Source: UBA685 sp049889495
GTDB taxonomy: Bacteria; Pseudomonadota; Alphaproteobacteria; Puniceispirillales; Puniceispirillaceae
DNA length: 5,970 nt
Direction of reading: 5' to 3'
Assembly: GCA_049889495.1 (NCBI GenBank)
Contig: JBMHDH010000073.1
Location: 1 to 5,970 of the forward strand
Shown here piece by piece: positions 1 through 5,306 of the stretch (its first letter is position 1; each line of letters opens with the position of its first letter). The position numbers were made by a program, and so were the translations under genes. Below the pieces are notes generated by a model. That model was not told the DNA's origin and did not search any database. It saw only the letters and a list, made by a program, of their open reading frames with translations.

Positions 1-1
1 A

Positions 2-148
2 TTGAATTTAATCCCTTATAATATTTACATGTTTTTCGTTGGGATATTTTTATGGTTTGCCGTAGGTTTTATGTGGAAAGATAGAGCAATAATGGTTGTA
101 CATGTTGGTGCTTTCATCTCATTGCTAATTGGATACTTGAATGCATAA
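2..148 (+). CDS. C-terminal fragment of a small two-helix membrane protein (5' end outside window)
   Basis: An open frame enters from the left edge and stops at TAA 146-148, giving the last 48 residues of a protein whose start lies outside the window. The visible part reads as two hydrophobic helices (about residues 7-23 and 28-46) joined by a short charged turn, WKDRA, so it is an integral membrane protein. The motif FAVGFMWKDRAIM followed by a second helix recalls small uncharacterised alphaproteobacterial membrane proteins (possibly the DUF6552 type). That resemblance is from memory and is not certain. No terminator hairpin follows the stop, so read-through into the downstream operon cannot be excluded, although the 176-bp spacer argues for a separate unit. 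Function unknown. Confidence 0.65.
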   Translation: MNLIPYNIYMFFVGIFLWFAVGFMWKDRAIMVVHVGAFISLLIGYLNA

Positions 149-180
149 TCACATGTTGAATTCAGTGTCACATTTTGAAT
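149..180. repeat. Imperfect 13-bp direct repeat TCACATnTTGAAT
   Basis: TCACATGTTGAAT (149-161) and TCACATTTTGAAT (168-180) match at 12 of 13 positions, with starts 19 bp apart. The first copy begins immediately after the stop codon of the upstream membrane protein. It is one of three different short direct-repeat pairs in the spacer 149-324. Tandem protein-binding sites are possible but the sequence alone does not prove it. Confidence 0.5.
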
Positions 181-195
181 ATTCCATGTTCGTAA

Positions 196-216
196 TACTT
201 ACAAAGTACTTACAAA
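196..216. repeat. Tandem 10-bp direct repeat TACTTACAAA, period 11
   Basis: TACTTACAAA occurs at 196-205 and 207-216, separated by one base. An 11-bp period puts both copies on nearly the same face of the helix, as expected for cooperative binding of a regulator, but simple slippage in AT-rich DNA gives the same picture. Confidence 0.55.
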
Positions 217-239
217 TAAAAAAATAAAATCATTATTAT
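210..239 (+). promoter_or_regulatory. Weak candidate promoter for the formyltransferase-deacetylase operon
   Basis: TTACAA (210-215), an 18-bp spacer and TATTAT (234-239) form a possible sigma-70-like pair. The -10 element matches 5 of 6 consensus positions, the -35 only 3 of 6. The region is very AT-rich, so chance matches are expected. If used, it would give a leader of about 80 nt before the ATG at 325. Confidence 0.2.
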
Positions 240-275
240 CAATTGCTTAACAGATTAGAACTATTGAGTGGGAAT

Positions 276-299
276 GATAATTCAGGCACGATAATTCAG
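276..299. repeat. Direct repeat GATAATTCAG, period 14
   Basis: GATAATTCAG is found exactly at 276-285 and 290-299, just upstream of the Shine-Dalgarno of the next gene. If transcribed it would lie in the leader of the operon. It could be a regulator or RNA-binding site, or merely a small duplication. Confidence 0.5.
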
Positions 300-324
300 T
301 AAGCGACTAGAGGATGAGTTTTGG

Positions 325-1128
325 ATGAAAGTTGTTATTTTAACAGGGTGTGAGACAAGGCACAGCTATTTTCGCAAACGTCTTGCCAGTGATGAGCGCC
401 TGACTATTCTGGCAACATTTTGTGAAGGCCAAGAGCAAAGTTTAGAAAATAGAACAGCAGCAAATGCCGATAGCTCTCTGCTTGAGGCGCAACATGTACA
501 AGCCAGAACACAAGCAGAATCAGATTTTTTTGGTGATTCTATTGATCATATCACTGACCAATCACAACCACATTTTATCCCAAAGGGCGATATAAATCGT
601 GATGATGTTGTTGCGCAGATTATCGATCTAAACCCAGATGTTTTGGTGTGCTATGGCTCATCTTTGGTGAAATCAAAATTGCTTGAAGTCTTTGAAGGGC
701 GGTTTTTGAACGTTCATTTGGGACTTTCCCCCTATTATCGTGGCAGTGGCACAAATGTTATGCCGTTAATCAATAACGAGCCAGACATGGTGGGTGCCAC
801 ATTTATGTATATTGATGCTGGTATTGATACAGGGCAAATCATCCATCAAATTCGGGCGGATATTTGCCTTGGCGATAGTCCCCATTCCATCGGTAACAGG
901 TTGATCCGAAAAATGGCAGAGACCTATATTGAAGTTATTGTCAATTTCAATAACCTTTTACCTGAAGAACAGCCAAGCGCGATAGGCAAATTATATTATC
1001 AAAAAGATTTTGATGCCGCGGCTTGTCGTAAACTTTATGATAATTTTGCGGATGGTATGATTGAAGATTACCTAGGTAACAAAAAGGATTTGCCTTATAT
1101 CGTTACGAATAAAGGTCTTTTGAAATGA
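325..1128 (+). CDS. Formyltransferase family protein, probably an amino-sugar N-formyltransferase
   Basis: This 267-residue protein has the formyltransferase N-terminal fold, which moves a formyl group from 10-formyltetrahydrofolate to an amine in the cytoplasm. It starts with a Rossmann-like strand (MKVVILTG). The family core runs from about residue 104: PDVLVCYGS (104-112), then NVHLGLSPYYRG with N129 and H131, then DAGIDTGQII with D168. N129, H131 and D168 correspond to the Asn-His-Asp catalytic triad, and their spacing fits methionyl-tRNA formyltransferase. The protein is shorter than that enzyme (about 310 residues) and lacks its tRNA-binding C-terminal domain, so a sugar substrate is favoured over Met-tRNA. 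AGAGGA at 309-314 precedes the ATG. The stop overlaps the deacetylase start (ATGA). The pairing suggests formylation of an amino sugar freed by the deacetylase. The exact sugar cannot be read from the sequence. Confidence 0.85.
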   Translation: MKVVILTGCETRHSYFRKRLASDERLTILATFCEGQEQSLENRTAANADSSLLEAQHVQARTQAESDFFGDSIDHITDQSQPHFIPKGDINRDDVVAQIIDLNPDVLVCYGSSLVKSKLLEVFEGRFLNVHLGLSPYYRGSGTNVMPLINNEPDMVGATFMYIDAGIDTGQIIHQIRADICLGDSPHSIGNRLIRKMAETYIEVIVNFNNLLPEEQPSAIGKLYYQKDFDAAACRKLYDNFADGMIEDYLGNKKDLPYIVTNKGLLK

Positions 1129-2051
1129 AAGCGGTGATGTATCACTATGTCAGAGTTTTTGACCCAGAATTGCCATTTTTTCGGTTTCTAGATGCAGGCA
1201 ACTTCGCAAAGCAACTTGATTATTTTGAAGATGAATTTGGCTTCGTTACGAAACAAGAATGGTTACAAGCTTTAACAGACAAAACGCTAGGCGAGGCCAA
1301 AGGTAAAGTCCTTCTTACTTTTGATGATGCCATGTCTTGCCATTATGATTACGTGTTTCAAGAATTAAGAAAACGTGATTTATGGGGGGTGTTTTATGTG
1401 CCCACACAGCCCTATCAAGAAAATAAAATTCTTGATGTCCACAGAATCCATTTGCTGTGCGGCGCCTTTAAAGGTGTTGTTTTAATGAATGCCCTTAAAG
1501 CCCATTTAGATGAGGCCATGATTCCCGATGAAAAAATTCAAGAATTTCGGGAGCAAACTTACCATGCCCAAGATAATTATGAAGGTGTTTCAGAGTTTAA
1601 GCGCATTTTGAATTATTTTGTCAGCTATGTTTATCGTGAAGGTCTAATCGATGCTGTGGCGCATGATTTGAGCTTTGAATGGCATGTGTCTGATTTTTAT
1701 GTGCCCGTGGATAAATTAAAAGAGATGCATCTTGCTGGTAATATAATTGGCTCTCATACAGTTTCACATCCAGTGATGAGTAAGCTTAATGATAAAGCGC
1801 AACAAGATGAAATTGATGTCTCGCTCGGCTTTTTGCAAGCAAATGACTGTATTGATATCAAAACTTATTGTCACCCTTATGGCGGATTTCACACCTTTAA
1901 TGAGGCAACGATAAATGCCCTTAATGCGCAAGGGGTTGAATTTTCGTTCAATGTTGATGCGCGTGACATTGAAGAGGAAGATCTTCGATCATCTATTCAA
2001 TTTTTACCAAGATATGATTGCAATTTGTTTCCCTATGGCACAGCTTCCTAG
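1125..2051 (+). CDS. Polysaccharide deacetylase family (NodB-homology) protein
   Basis: A 308-residue protein of the carbohydrate esterase 4/NodB type, metal-dependent enzymes that remove N- or O-acetyl groups from sugars. The opening MYHYV (5-9) is typical. Motif 1 is LLTFDD (63-68), with the catalytic-base and metal-binding Asp pair D67/D68. Motif 2 is SHTVSH (210-215), with metal ligands H211 and H215. Motif 3 is probably YCHPYGG (248-254). About 140 residues separate motifs 1 and 2, far more than in a minimal NodB domain, so a largely helical insert (about 95-195) probably shapes the substrate site. No signal peptide is visible, so cytoplasmic action on an activated or lipid-linked sugar is more likely than peptidoglycan or chitin trimming. 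The ATG overlaps the upstream TGA, which implies translational coupling; AAAGG at 1111-1115 may serve as ribosome binding site. Confidence 0.85.
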   Translation: MKAVMYHYVRVFDPELPFFRFLDAGNFAKQLDYFEDEFGFVTKQEWLQALTDKTLGEAKGKVLLTFDDAMSCHYDYVFQELRKRDLWGVFYVPTQPYQENKILDVHRIHLLCGAFKGVVLMNALKAHLDEAMIPDEKIQEFREQTYHAQDNYEGVSEFKRILNYFVSYVYREGLIDAVAHDLSFEWHVSDFYVPVDKLKEMHLAGNIIGSHTVSHPVMSKLNDKAQQDEIDVSLGFLQANDCIDIKTYCHPYGGFHTFNEATINALNAQGVEFSFNVDARDIEEEDLRSSIQFLPRYDCNLFPYGTAS

Positions 2052-2076
2052 AAATAGAGGAAAATAGGCCCGCTTG

Positions 2077-2110
2077 CTGTTCTATGGCAACAGATTACTG
2101 CCATCCTGTT
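2077..2110 (+). other. Possible alternative hairpins in the spacer before the GNAT gene
   Basis: ATGGCA (2084-2089) and TGCCAT (2099-2104) can form a 6-bp stem with a 9-nt loop. AACAG (2089-2093) can pair either with CTGTT at 2077-2081 or with CTGTT at 2106-2110, so the structures are mutually exclusive. No T tract follows, so this is not a standard terminator. The stems are short and may be chance. Confidence 0.2.
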
Positions 2111-2153
2111 AACGAAAGTGGGCAATTCAAAAAAGCTGTCAAGATTGCTTAAA

Positions 2154-2161
2154 AAGGGGAG
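2154..2161 (+). promoter_or_regulatory. Ribosome binding site that decides the GNAT start
   Basis: AAGGGGAG ends 7 bases before the ATG at 2169, a near-consensus Shine-Dalgarno at good spacing. The alternative upstream GTG at 2118 has only GAAA before it. This favours the ATG. Confidence 0.7.
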
Positions 2162-2168
2162 TCTTTTC

Positions 2169-2882
2169 ATGAAATTAGGAACGCCTGTTGCGGATTTTAC
2201 GCGGCCACCTCATCCCAAGGGTATAACGCTGAACGGCACCTATATTCGCCTAGAGCCGCTAGATGCCATCCAGCATGGGCCTGCGTTATTTGCGGCAAAT
2301 GCCCATGATCATGATGGCGCAAATTGGACCTATTTGCCCTATGGGCCCTTTGATGATTATCAGGCCTATGAAGCGTGGCTAGCCGCTTGTGCCAGTGAGA
2401 GTGACCCTGTGTTTTTTGCATTGGTGCGTCAGGATGATCATAAGGCGGTTGGGGTGGCTAGCTTTTTACGTATTAATCAAATAGATGCCAGCATTGAGGT
2501 TGGCCATATCCATTATTCGCCTTTATTGCAACGAAGTATGGCTGGCACTGAGGCGATGGCTTTGATGATGGGGTGGGCCTTTGAAAATGGCTATCGCCGC
2601 TATGAATGGAAATGTAATGCGCTGAATATAAAAAGCCGAAAAGCTGCGGCGCGGTTGGGCCTGTCTTATGAAGGGGTGTTTCGCCAGATGTCTGTGCAAA
2701 AAGGACGCAACAGAGATACCGCATGGTTTGCCGCTATTGACAGCGAATGGCCAGCCATAAAGAGGTGTTTTGCAACCTATCTGAATAAGGATAATCTCGC
2801 ATCAGATGGCACGCCGCTATCATCACTTACCGAAATGACAGCGCCCTTATTATATCGCACGGATAATTTTGACTTTAGCTGA
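2169..2882 (+). CDS. GNAT family N-acetyltransferase, RimJ/RimL type
   Basis: A 237-residue acetyltransferase from the ATG at 2169; the same frame is open back to a GTG at 2118 (254 residues), but the strong Shine-Dalgarno at 2154-2161 favours the ATG. It follows the RimJ/RimL layout: LNGTYIRLEPLD near the start, a beta-strand region with VGVASFLRIN and IEVGHIHYSP, the acetyl-CoA pyrophosphate loop QRSMAGTEA (about 121-129), and the late N-x-x-N-x-x-S pattern (N140, N143, S146) followed by LGLSYEGVFRQ. Enzymes of this type transfer acetyl from acetyl-CoA to amines on proteins, antibiotics or small metabolites; the substrate here cannot be assigned. About 30 C-terminal residues beyond the fold look poorly structured. 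A LysE-type exporter follows after 23 bp, so co-transcription is likely. Its base composition resembles the genes to its right more than the AT-rich sugar genes to its left. Confidence 0.85.
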   Translation: MKLGTPVADFTRPPHPKGITLNGTYIRLEPLDAIQHGPALFAANAHDHDGANWTYLPYGPFDDYQAYEAWLAACASESDPVFFALVRQDDHKAVGVASFLRINQIDASIEVGHIHYSPLLQRSMAGTEAMALMMGWAFENGYRRYEWKCNALNIKSRKAAARLGLSYEGVFRQMSVQKGRNRDTAWFAAIDSEWPAIKRCFATYLNKDNLASDGTPLSSLTEMTAPLLYRTDNFDFS

Positions 2883-2905
2883 TCTTCATAAAATGAGCCC
2901 TAAAA

Positions 2906-3505
2906 ATGATATTTGACGCTTATTTTGCCTTATGGGCCTTTGTGATTTTGATGGTCAGCACGCCTGGGCCAGCGAATTTATTGGTGATGTCAGCGGGCGC
3001 GGCACACGGGTTTCGTGCCACAGTCCCTTTTATGATAGGGCTGGCAACGGGGAAGCTTGGCATTAATATTTTGCTGGCTTTTGGCTTTGGTGCTTTGTTA
3101 TTGGCTTATCCTTTGTTGAATTTTGCGATGAAATTCATCTCGGCTTTTTACCTCAGCTATCTGGCGTTGCGTGGCTGGAATAACGGCGCTGCTAGCGCAA
3201 AATCAGATACTGCTTCTGTTGGAAAGCCAGCTGGTTTCCTTGCTGGATGTATCGTCCACCCTATGAGCCCTAAAGCATGGTTGATGGCCACTTTGGCCTA
3301 TTCGCAATTCATCGTCGCATTTGATGGCATGTTTGAAAGATATGCACTTGCCCCTTTGAGTTTTTTGGTTGCGCAAATCATCTTTCATTCATTGTGGTGT
3401 TTTGGCGGGGTAATGCTGCAACGTCAATTTGGCGCAAATCTATTGCTAAACCGTGCTTTGATTATCCTGACCTTGGCTGTGGTGGCGTGGGCGCTGCTTC
3501 AATAA
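2906..3505 (+). CDS. LysE/RhtB-type amino-acid exporter family protein
   Basis: A 199-residue, very hydrophobic protein of the usual length for this inner-membrane family, which exports amino acids or related metabolites. The hallmark STPGPANLLVMSAGAAHGF is at residues 18-36, followed by the glycine-rich helix MIGLATGK (43-50). The repeat-half signature HPMSPKAW is at about 118-125. Hydrophobic segments near 4-24, 39-60, 62-90, 110-135, 147-172 and 180-199 fit six helices. The start at 2906 has no good Shine-Dalgarno. A seven-codon frame beginning at ATG 2893 overlaps it and stops at 2914-2916, so initiation may depend on translation from upstream. It lies 23 bp after the acetyltransferase and ends 32 bp before the terminator stem, making it the last gene of the plus-strand unit. 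The substrate is unknown. Confidence 0.88.
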   Translation: MIFDAYFALWAFVILMVSTPGPANLLVMSAGAAHGFRATVPFMIGLATGKLGINILLAFGFGALLLAYPLLNFAMKFISAFYLSYLALRGWNNGAASAKSDTASVGKPAGFLAGCIVHPMSPKAWLMATLAYSQFIVAFDGMFERYALAPLSFLVAQIIFHSLWCFGGVMLQRQFGANLLLNRALIILTLAVVAWALLQ

Positions 3506-3534
3506 TTGCGTGCCTAACCCAGTAAAAATTGCTT

Positions 3535-3570
3535 AAAAAAAAGGCCACCTGATGAAAAGGCGGCCTTTTT
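3535..3570. terminator. Bidirectional intrinsic terminator between the LysE-type gene and the small minus-strand gene
   Basis: A 9-bp perfect stem pairs 3538-3546 with 3562-3570 (AAAAAGGCC and GGCCTTTTT). It is extended after one A-C mismatch by two C-G pairs (3548-3549 with 3559-3560), with loop 3550-3558. Read rightward it ends in T5. Read leftward it ends in T8, because 3535-3542 is an A8 run. It can therefore stop the exporter transcript and, with a longer U tract, a transcript coming from the minus-strand frame at 3596-3682. Confidence 0.85.
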
Positions 3571-3595
3571 CATGTGGATATGAAACAAAGCATTA

Positions 3596-3682
3596 TCAAT
3601 GAGAACAATGGCCAAAAAAGGCTGCTTCTCTGTCACCGTTCCGATTATTTGCGTTTGTTTGCAGTATCTCAACATTAGACAT
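3596..3682 (-). CDS. Candidate small protein of 28 residues with consensus ribosome binding site
   Basis: Reading leftward from ATG at 3682, 28 codons (beginning MSNVEILQTN, ending FFGHCSH) close with TGA at 3596-3598. The strongest evidence is AAGGAGGT at 3696-3689, a full anti-16S match, 6 bases before the ATG. The frame is followed by the T8 face of the bidirectional terminator, so a minus-strand transcript ending there is plausible. The peptide is hydrophilic in the first two thirds (NANNRNGDRE) and ends in AAFFGHCSH, whose Cys flanked by His residues could bind metal or be modified. I do not recognise a family. The same frame is open up to an ATG at 3784 (62 residues), but that start has no Shine-Dalgarno. 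It could instead be a leader peptide. The evidence is for translation; a function is not inferred. Confidence 0.5.
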   Translation of the reverse strand: MSNVEILQTNANNRNGDREAAFFGHCSH

Positions 3683-3700
3683 GAGACCACCTCCTTTTTG

Positions 3701-3723
3701 ACTTGTTACAATTGATCTTGTAA
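3701..3723 (-). promoter_or_regulatory. Inverted repeat and TGTAACAAGT element upstream of the small gene
   Basis: TTACAA (3706-3711) and TTGTAA (3718-3723) form a 6-bp inverted repeat with a 6-base spacer, an operator-like shape just upstream of the Shine-Dalgarno. On the minus strand the sequence 3710-3701 reads TGTAACAAGT and ends 18 bases before the ATG at 3682. The same 10-mer is present on the plus strand at 3891-3900. Confidence 0.35.
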
Positions 3724-3833
3724 GTGAGCCAAAGATGATGGCGTAAGGCAAGTGACCATCATAGAACTTTTCACCATTCGGCATTGCTATTTCAAAAAGA
3801 GTAAGATCCCAAAACAGAATTTAAAAATACTGG

Positions 3834-3860
3834 TTGGTGGTAAGCCATTTATGCTATAGC
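3834..3860 (+). promoter_or_regulatory. Candidate promoter for the unknown gene at 3921
   Basis: TTGGTG (3834-3839) lies 15 bp before TATAGC (3855-3860). The latter is preceded by TG plus one base (3852-3854), which makes an extended -10 element that could compensate for the short spacing and imperfect -35. It would give a leader of roughly 55 nt that includes TGTAACAAGT at 3891-3900. Confidence 0.35.
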
Positions 3861-3890
3861 CAAAACACAAGATAATTTTGGCACAGACCA

Positions 3891-3900
3891 TGTAACAAGT
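3891..3900 (+). promoter_or_regulatory. Second copy of TGTAACAAGT, upstream of the unknown gene
   Basis: This exact 10-mer ends 20 bases before the ATG at 3921. Its only exact counterpart that I found in the window is on the opposite strand at 3710-3701, 18 bases before the divergent small gene. The matching position before two start codons suggests a shared operator or leader element, but a chance match has not been excluded. Confidence 0.3.
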
Positions 3901-3920
3901 GACAATGCTGCGAGGCAAAG

Positions 3921-4367
3921 ATGGACAAAAAGCAATCTGATAAATCAACGATTATGCTGGAAGACAGCTTTGATTCTGGTGATGCGGATTGCCATTTCAT
4001 TACCTTGGCAGAGATCATTGAAGATTATGATGGCCAGTTGGCTGATTACCAAAAAAAGACAGGTGCACGCAATGTGATCATCACAATGACAGCTGATATC
4101 TCTGTCGGGGGCGGCAAAGCAAAAAGCTATGCCGCAGCCTTGGCGGTGACATCTGATTATGCGGCTGCAGATGATTTATTATCCCTAGCCACCACCGCCT
4201 TGGCTCCAACACAGAATTTTGCCTTTGGCTGGGTGCCTGCCAATCTTTATGGCAAAGATGATTTTGGTATTTTTATCGAAGCCAATGGGCTTGGTGAAAA
4301 GCTTGCCAATGGCCTGATTGATGATGTGATCGTATCAGCGCATGTCGAACAAGCTGTGATGGGCTAA
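3921..4367 (+). CDS. Hypothetical acidic 148-residue protein, family not recognised
   Basis: The 148-residue frame starts at ATG 3921, with GAGG at 3912-3915 as a modest ribosome binding site, and ends with TAA 4365-4367. It has no signal peptide or membrane helix, and it is rich in Asp, Glu and Ala, so a soluble cytoplasmic protein is expected. Visible features are an acidic N-terminal part (residues 14-38), a strand-like NVIITMTADISV (51-62), a small glycine run SVGGGKAKSYAAAL (61-74), and FGWVPANLYGKDDFGIFIE (102-120). Gene-like codon choice in step with its neighbours and plausible secondary structure make it a real gene, but I cannot name a family or function. It is divergent from the 28-codon frame and meets the EamA-type transporter gene end to end, with no base between the stop codons. 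Confidence 0.8.
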   Translation: MDKKQSDKSTIMLEDSFDSGDADCHFITLAEIIEDYDGQLADYQKKTGARNVIITMTADISVGGGKAKSYAAALAVTSDYAAADDLLSLATTALAPTQNFAFGWVPANLYGKDDFGIFIEANGLGEKLANGLIDDVIVSAHVEQAVMG

Positions 4368-5276
4368 TCAGGCAGGCTTTGGCCTTGTCGCCAGATAGAC
4401 GCCAGCGGATGCCAAACACAAGCCCAAAATATCTGTGATTGTCAAAACTTCTCCTAACACCAACCAGCCTTGTACTGCGGCAACAGGTGCAATCAAAAAT
4501 AACAAGCTAGCTGTTTGATTGGCTGTGCCTTTTTTTAACAAGATCAAAAACATCACATAGGCGCCAAAAGACACCGCAATGATTTGCCATGCCATGCCAG
4601 CGATAAATTGCGTGGTGAAGGTGATTTGCGGCGTTTCAAATGCCATAATCAAGACCAAATGGAGCAAGGTTGCCGCGGCCGCTTGAATGATATTTGATTC
4701 AATCATTGGCAAATTTTGGCCAAAGCGTTTTTGATAAAGCGTGCCAGCGATGCTAGCACAGAGCGCGCCAAGGCATATCAGTAACGCAGGGTTTGGAATG
4801 GTCTCGCCAATATCAAAGCCAATCACAATCAGAGTGCCAGCAAAGCCTGTGACAATGCCAAGCCACTGCAAAGGCGAAATCTTTTCTCTTAAAAAGGGCA
4901 CTGCCAAAATCGCGGTAAAGACAGGCTGTAATGAGATGATCAACGCCGCGATGATTGCATTCATGCCATGACTTAACGCCCAAAAAACACCGCCCAAATA
5001 AAAGCCATGTAATAACATGCCAGATAGGGCGGCATGGCCCATTTGGGTGACAGTTAATTTGGCAAATTGGTGGTGGTCAGATCCCTGAATTTTATGGCGA
5101 TAATGATGATAAGCACGCAGTAAGAGGTAAAGTGTGAAAAAGCTGGCGCTCACGATGCCAAAGCGAAAGGCAAGCGCCGCAAAGGCTGTTGCATCTGCCA
5201 TAATGGCCTTGGCAGAAATAAAAGCCGATGACCATAAAATCACAAAGGCCATCGGCAGAATTGCATAAAAATTCAT
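4368..5276 (-). CDS. DMT superfamily transporter with two EamA domains
   Basis: A 302-residue inner-membrane protein with about ten helices arranged as two EamA repeats (roughly residues 5-138 and 150-298), the usual length of the drug/metabolite transporter superfamily. Repeat 1 carries the characteristic ILWSSAFISAKAIM near the start and LIISLQPVFTAILAVPFLREKISPLQWLG near 113-140, written here as two family motifs: SLQPVFTAILA and LREKISPLQWLG. Repeat 2 has the equivalent LLFLIAPVAAVQGWLVLGE followed by ITDILGLCLASAGVYLATR. A hydrophilic, His-rich loop (HHYRHKIQGSDHHQ) separates helices 2 and 3. Members export amino acids, metabolites or drugs; no substrate can be assigned. The start at 5276 has only a weak GAG upstream. 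It lies 30 bp downstream of the DUF3126 gene on the same strand, so co-transcription is likely. Confidence 0.88.
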   Translation of the reverse strand: MNFYAILPMAFVILWSSAFISAKAIMADATAFAALAFRFGIVSASFFTLYLLLRAYHHYRHKIQGSDHHQFAKLTVTQMGHAALSGMLLHGFYLGGVFWALSHGMNAIIAALIISLQPVFTAILAVPFLREKISPLQWLGIVTGFAGTLIVIGFDIGETIPNPALLICLGALCASIAGTLYQKRFGQNLPMIESNIIQAAAATLLHLVLIMAFETPQITFTTQFIAGMAWQIIAVSFGAYVMFLILLKKGTANQTASLLFLIAPVAAVQGWLVLGEVLTITDILGLCLASAGVYLATRPKPA

Positions 5277-5306
5277 GATGCGCTCAAATAGGGCCCCTCA
5301 GGATGG

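Noticed and set aside
325..1128. Methionyl-tRNA formyltransferase (fmt) as the identity of the formyltransferase
   Set aside because: The protein is too short, lacks the C-terminal tRNA-binding domain, is paired with a carbohydrate deacetylase, and has no def gene beside it.
2197..2421. Minus-strand open frame of 74 codons inside the GNAT gene
   Set aside because: It is antisense to a well-supported acetyltransferase, has a low-complexity His/Arg-rich translation, and has no family resemblance or separate signals.
2473..2724. Minus-strand open frame of 83 codons inside the GNAT gene
   Set aside because: It lies opposite the acetyl-CoA-binding half of the GNAT protein, and its translation resembles no protein.
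3203..3388. Minus-strand open frame inside the LysE-type gene
   Set aside because: It is fully antisense to a conserved membrane-protein gene, with no independent evidence.
3596..3784. 62-residue version of the small minus-strand gene starting at 3784
   Set aside because: The ATG at 3784 has no Shine-Dalgarno and the extra segment spans the inverted repeat and the internal Shine-Dalgarno, so the 28-codon form is preferred; the long form is not strictly excluded.
4741..4971. Plus-strand open frame of 76 codons inside the EamA-type gene
   Set aside because: It is antisense to a clear transporter, and its translation is not protein-like.
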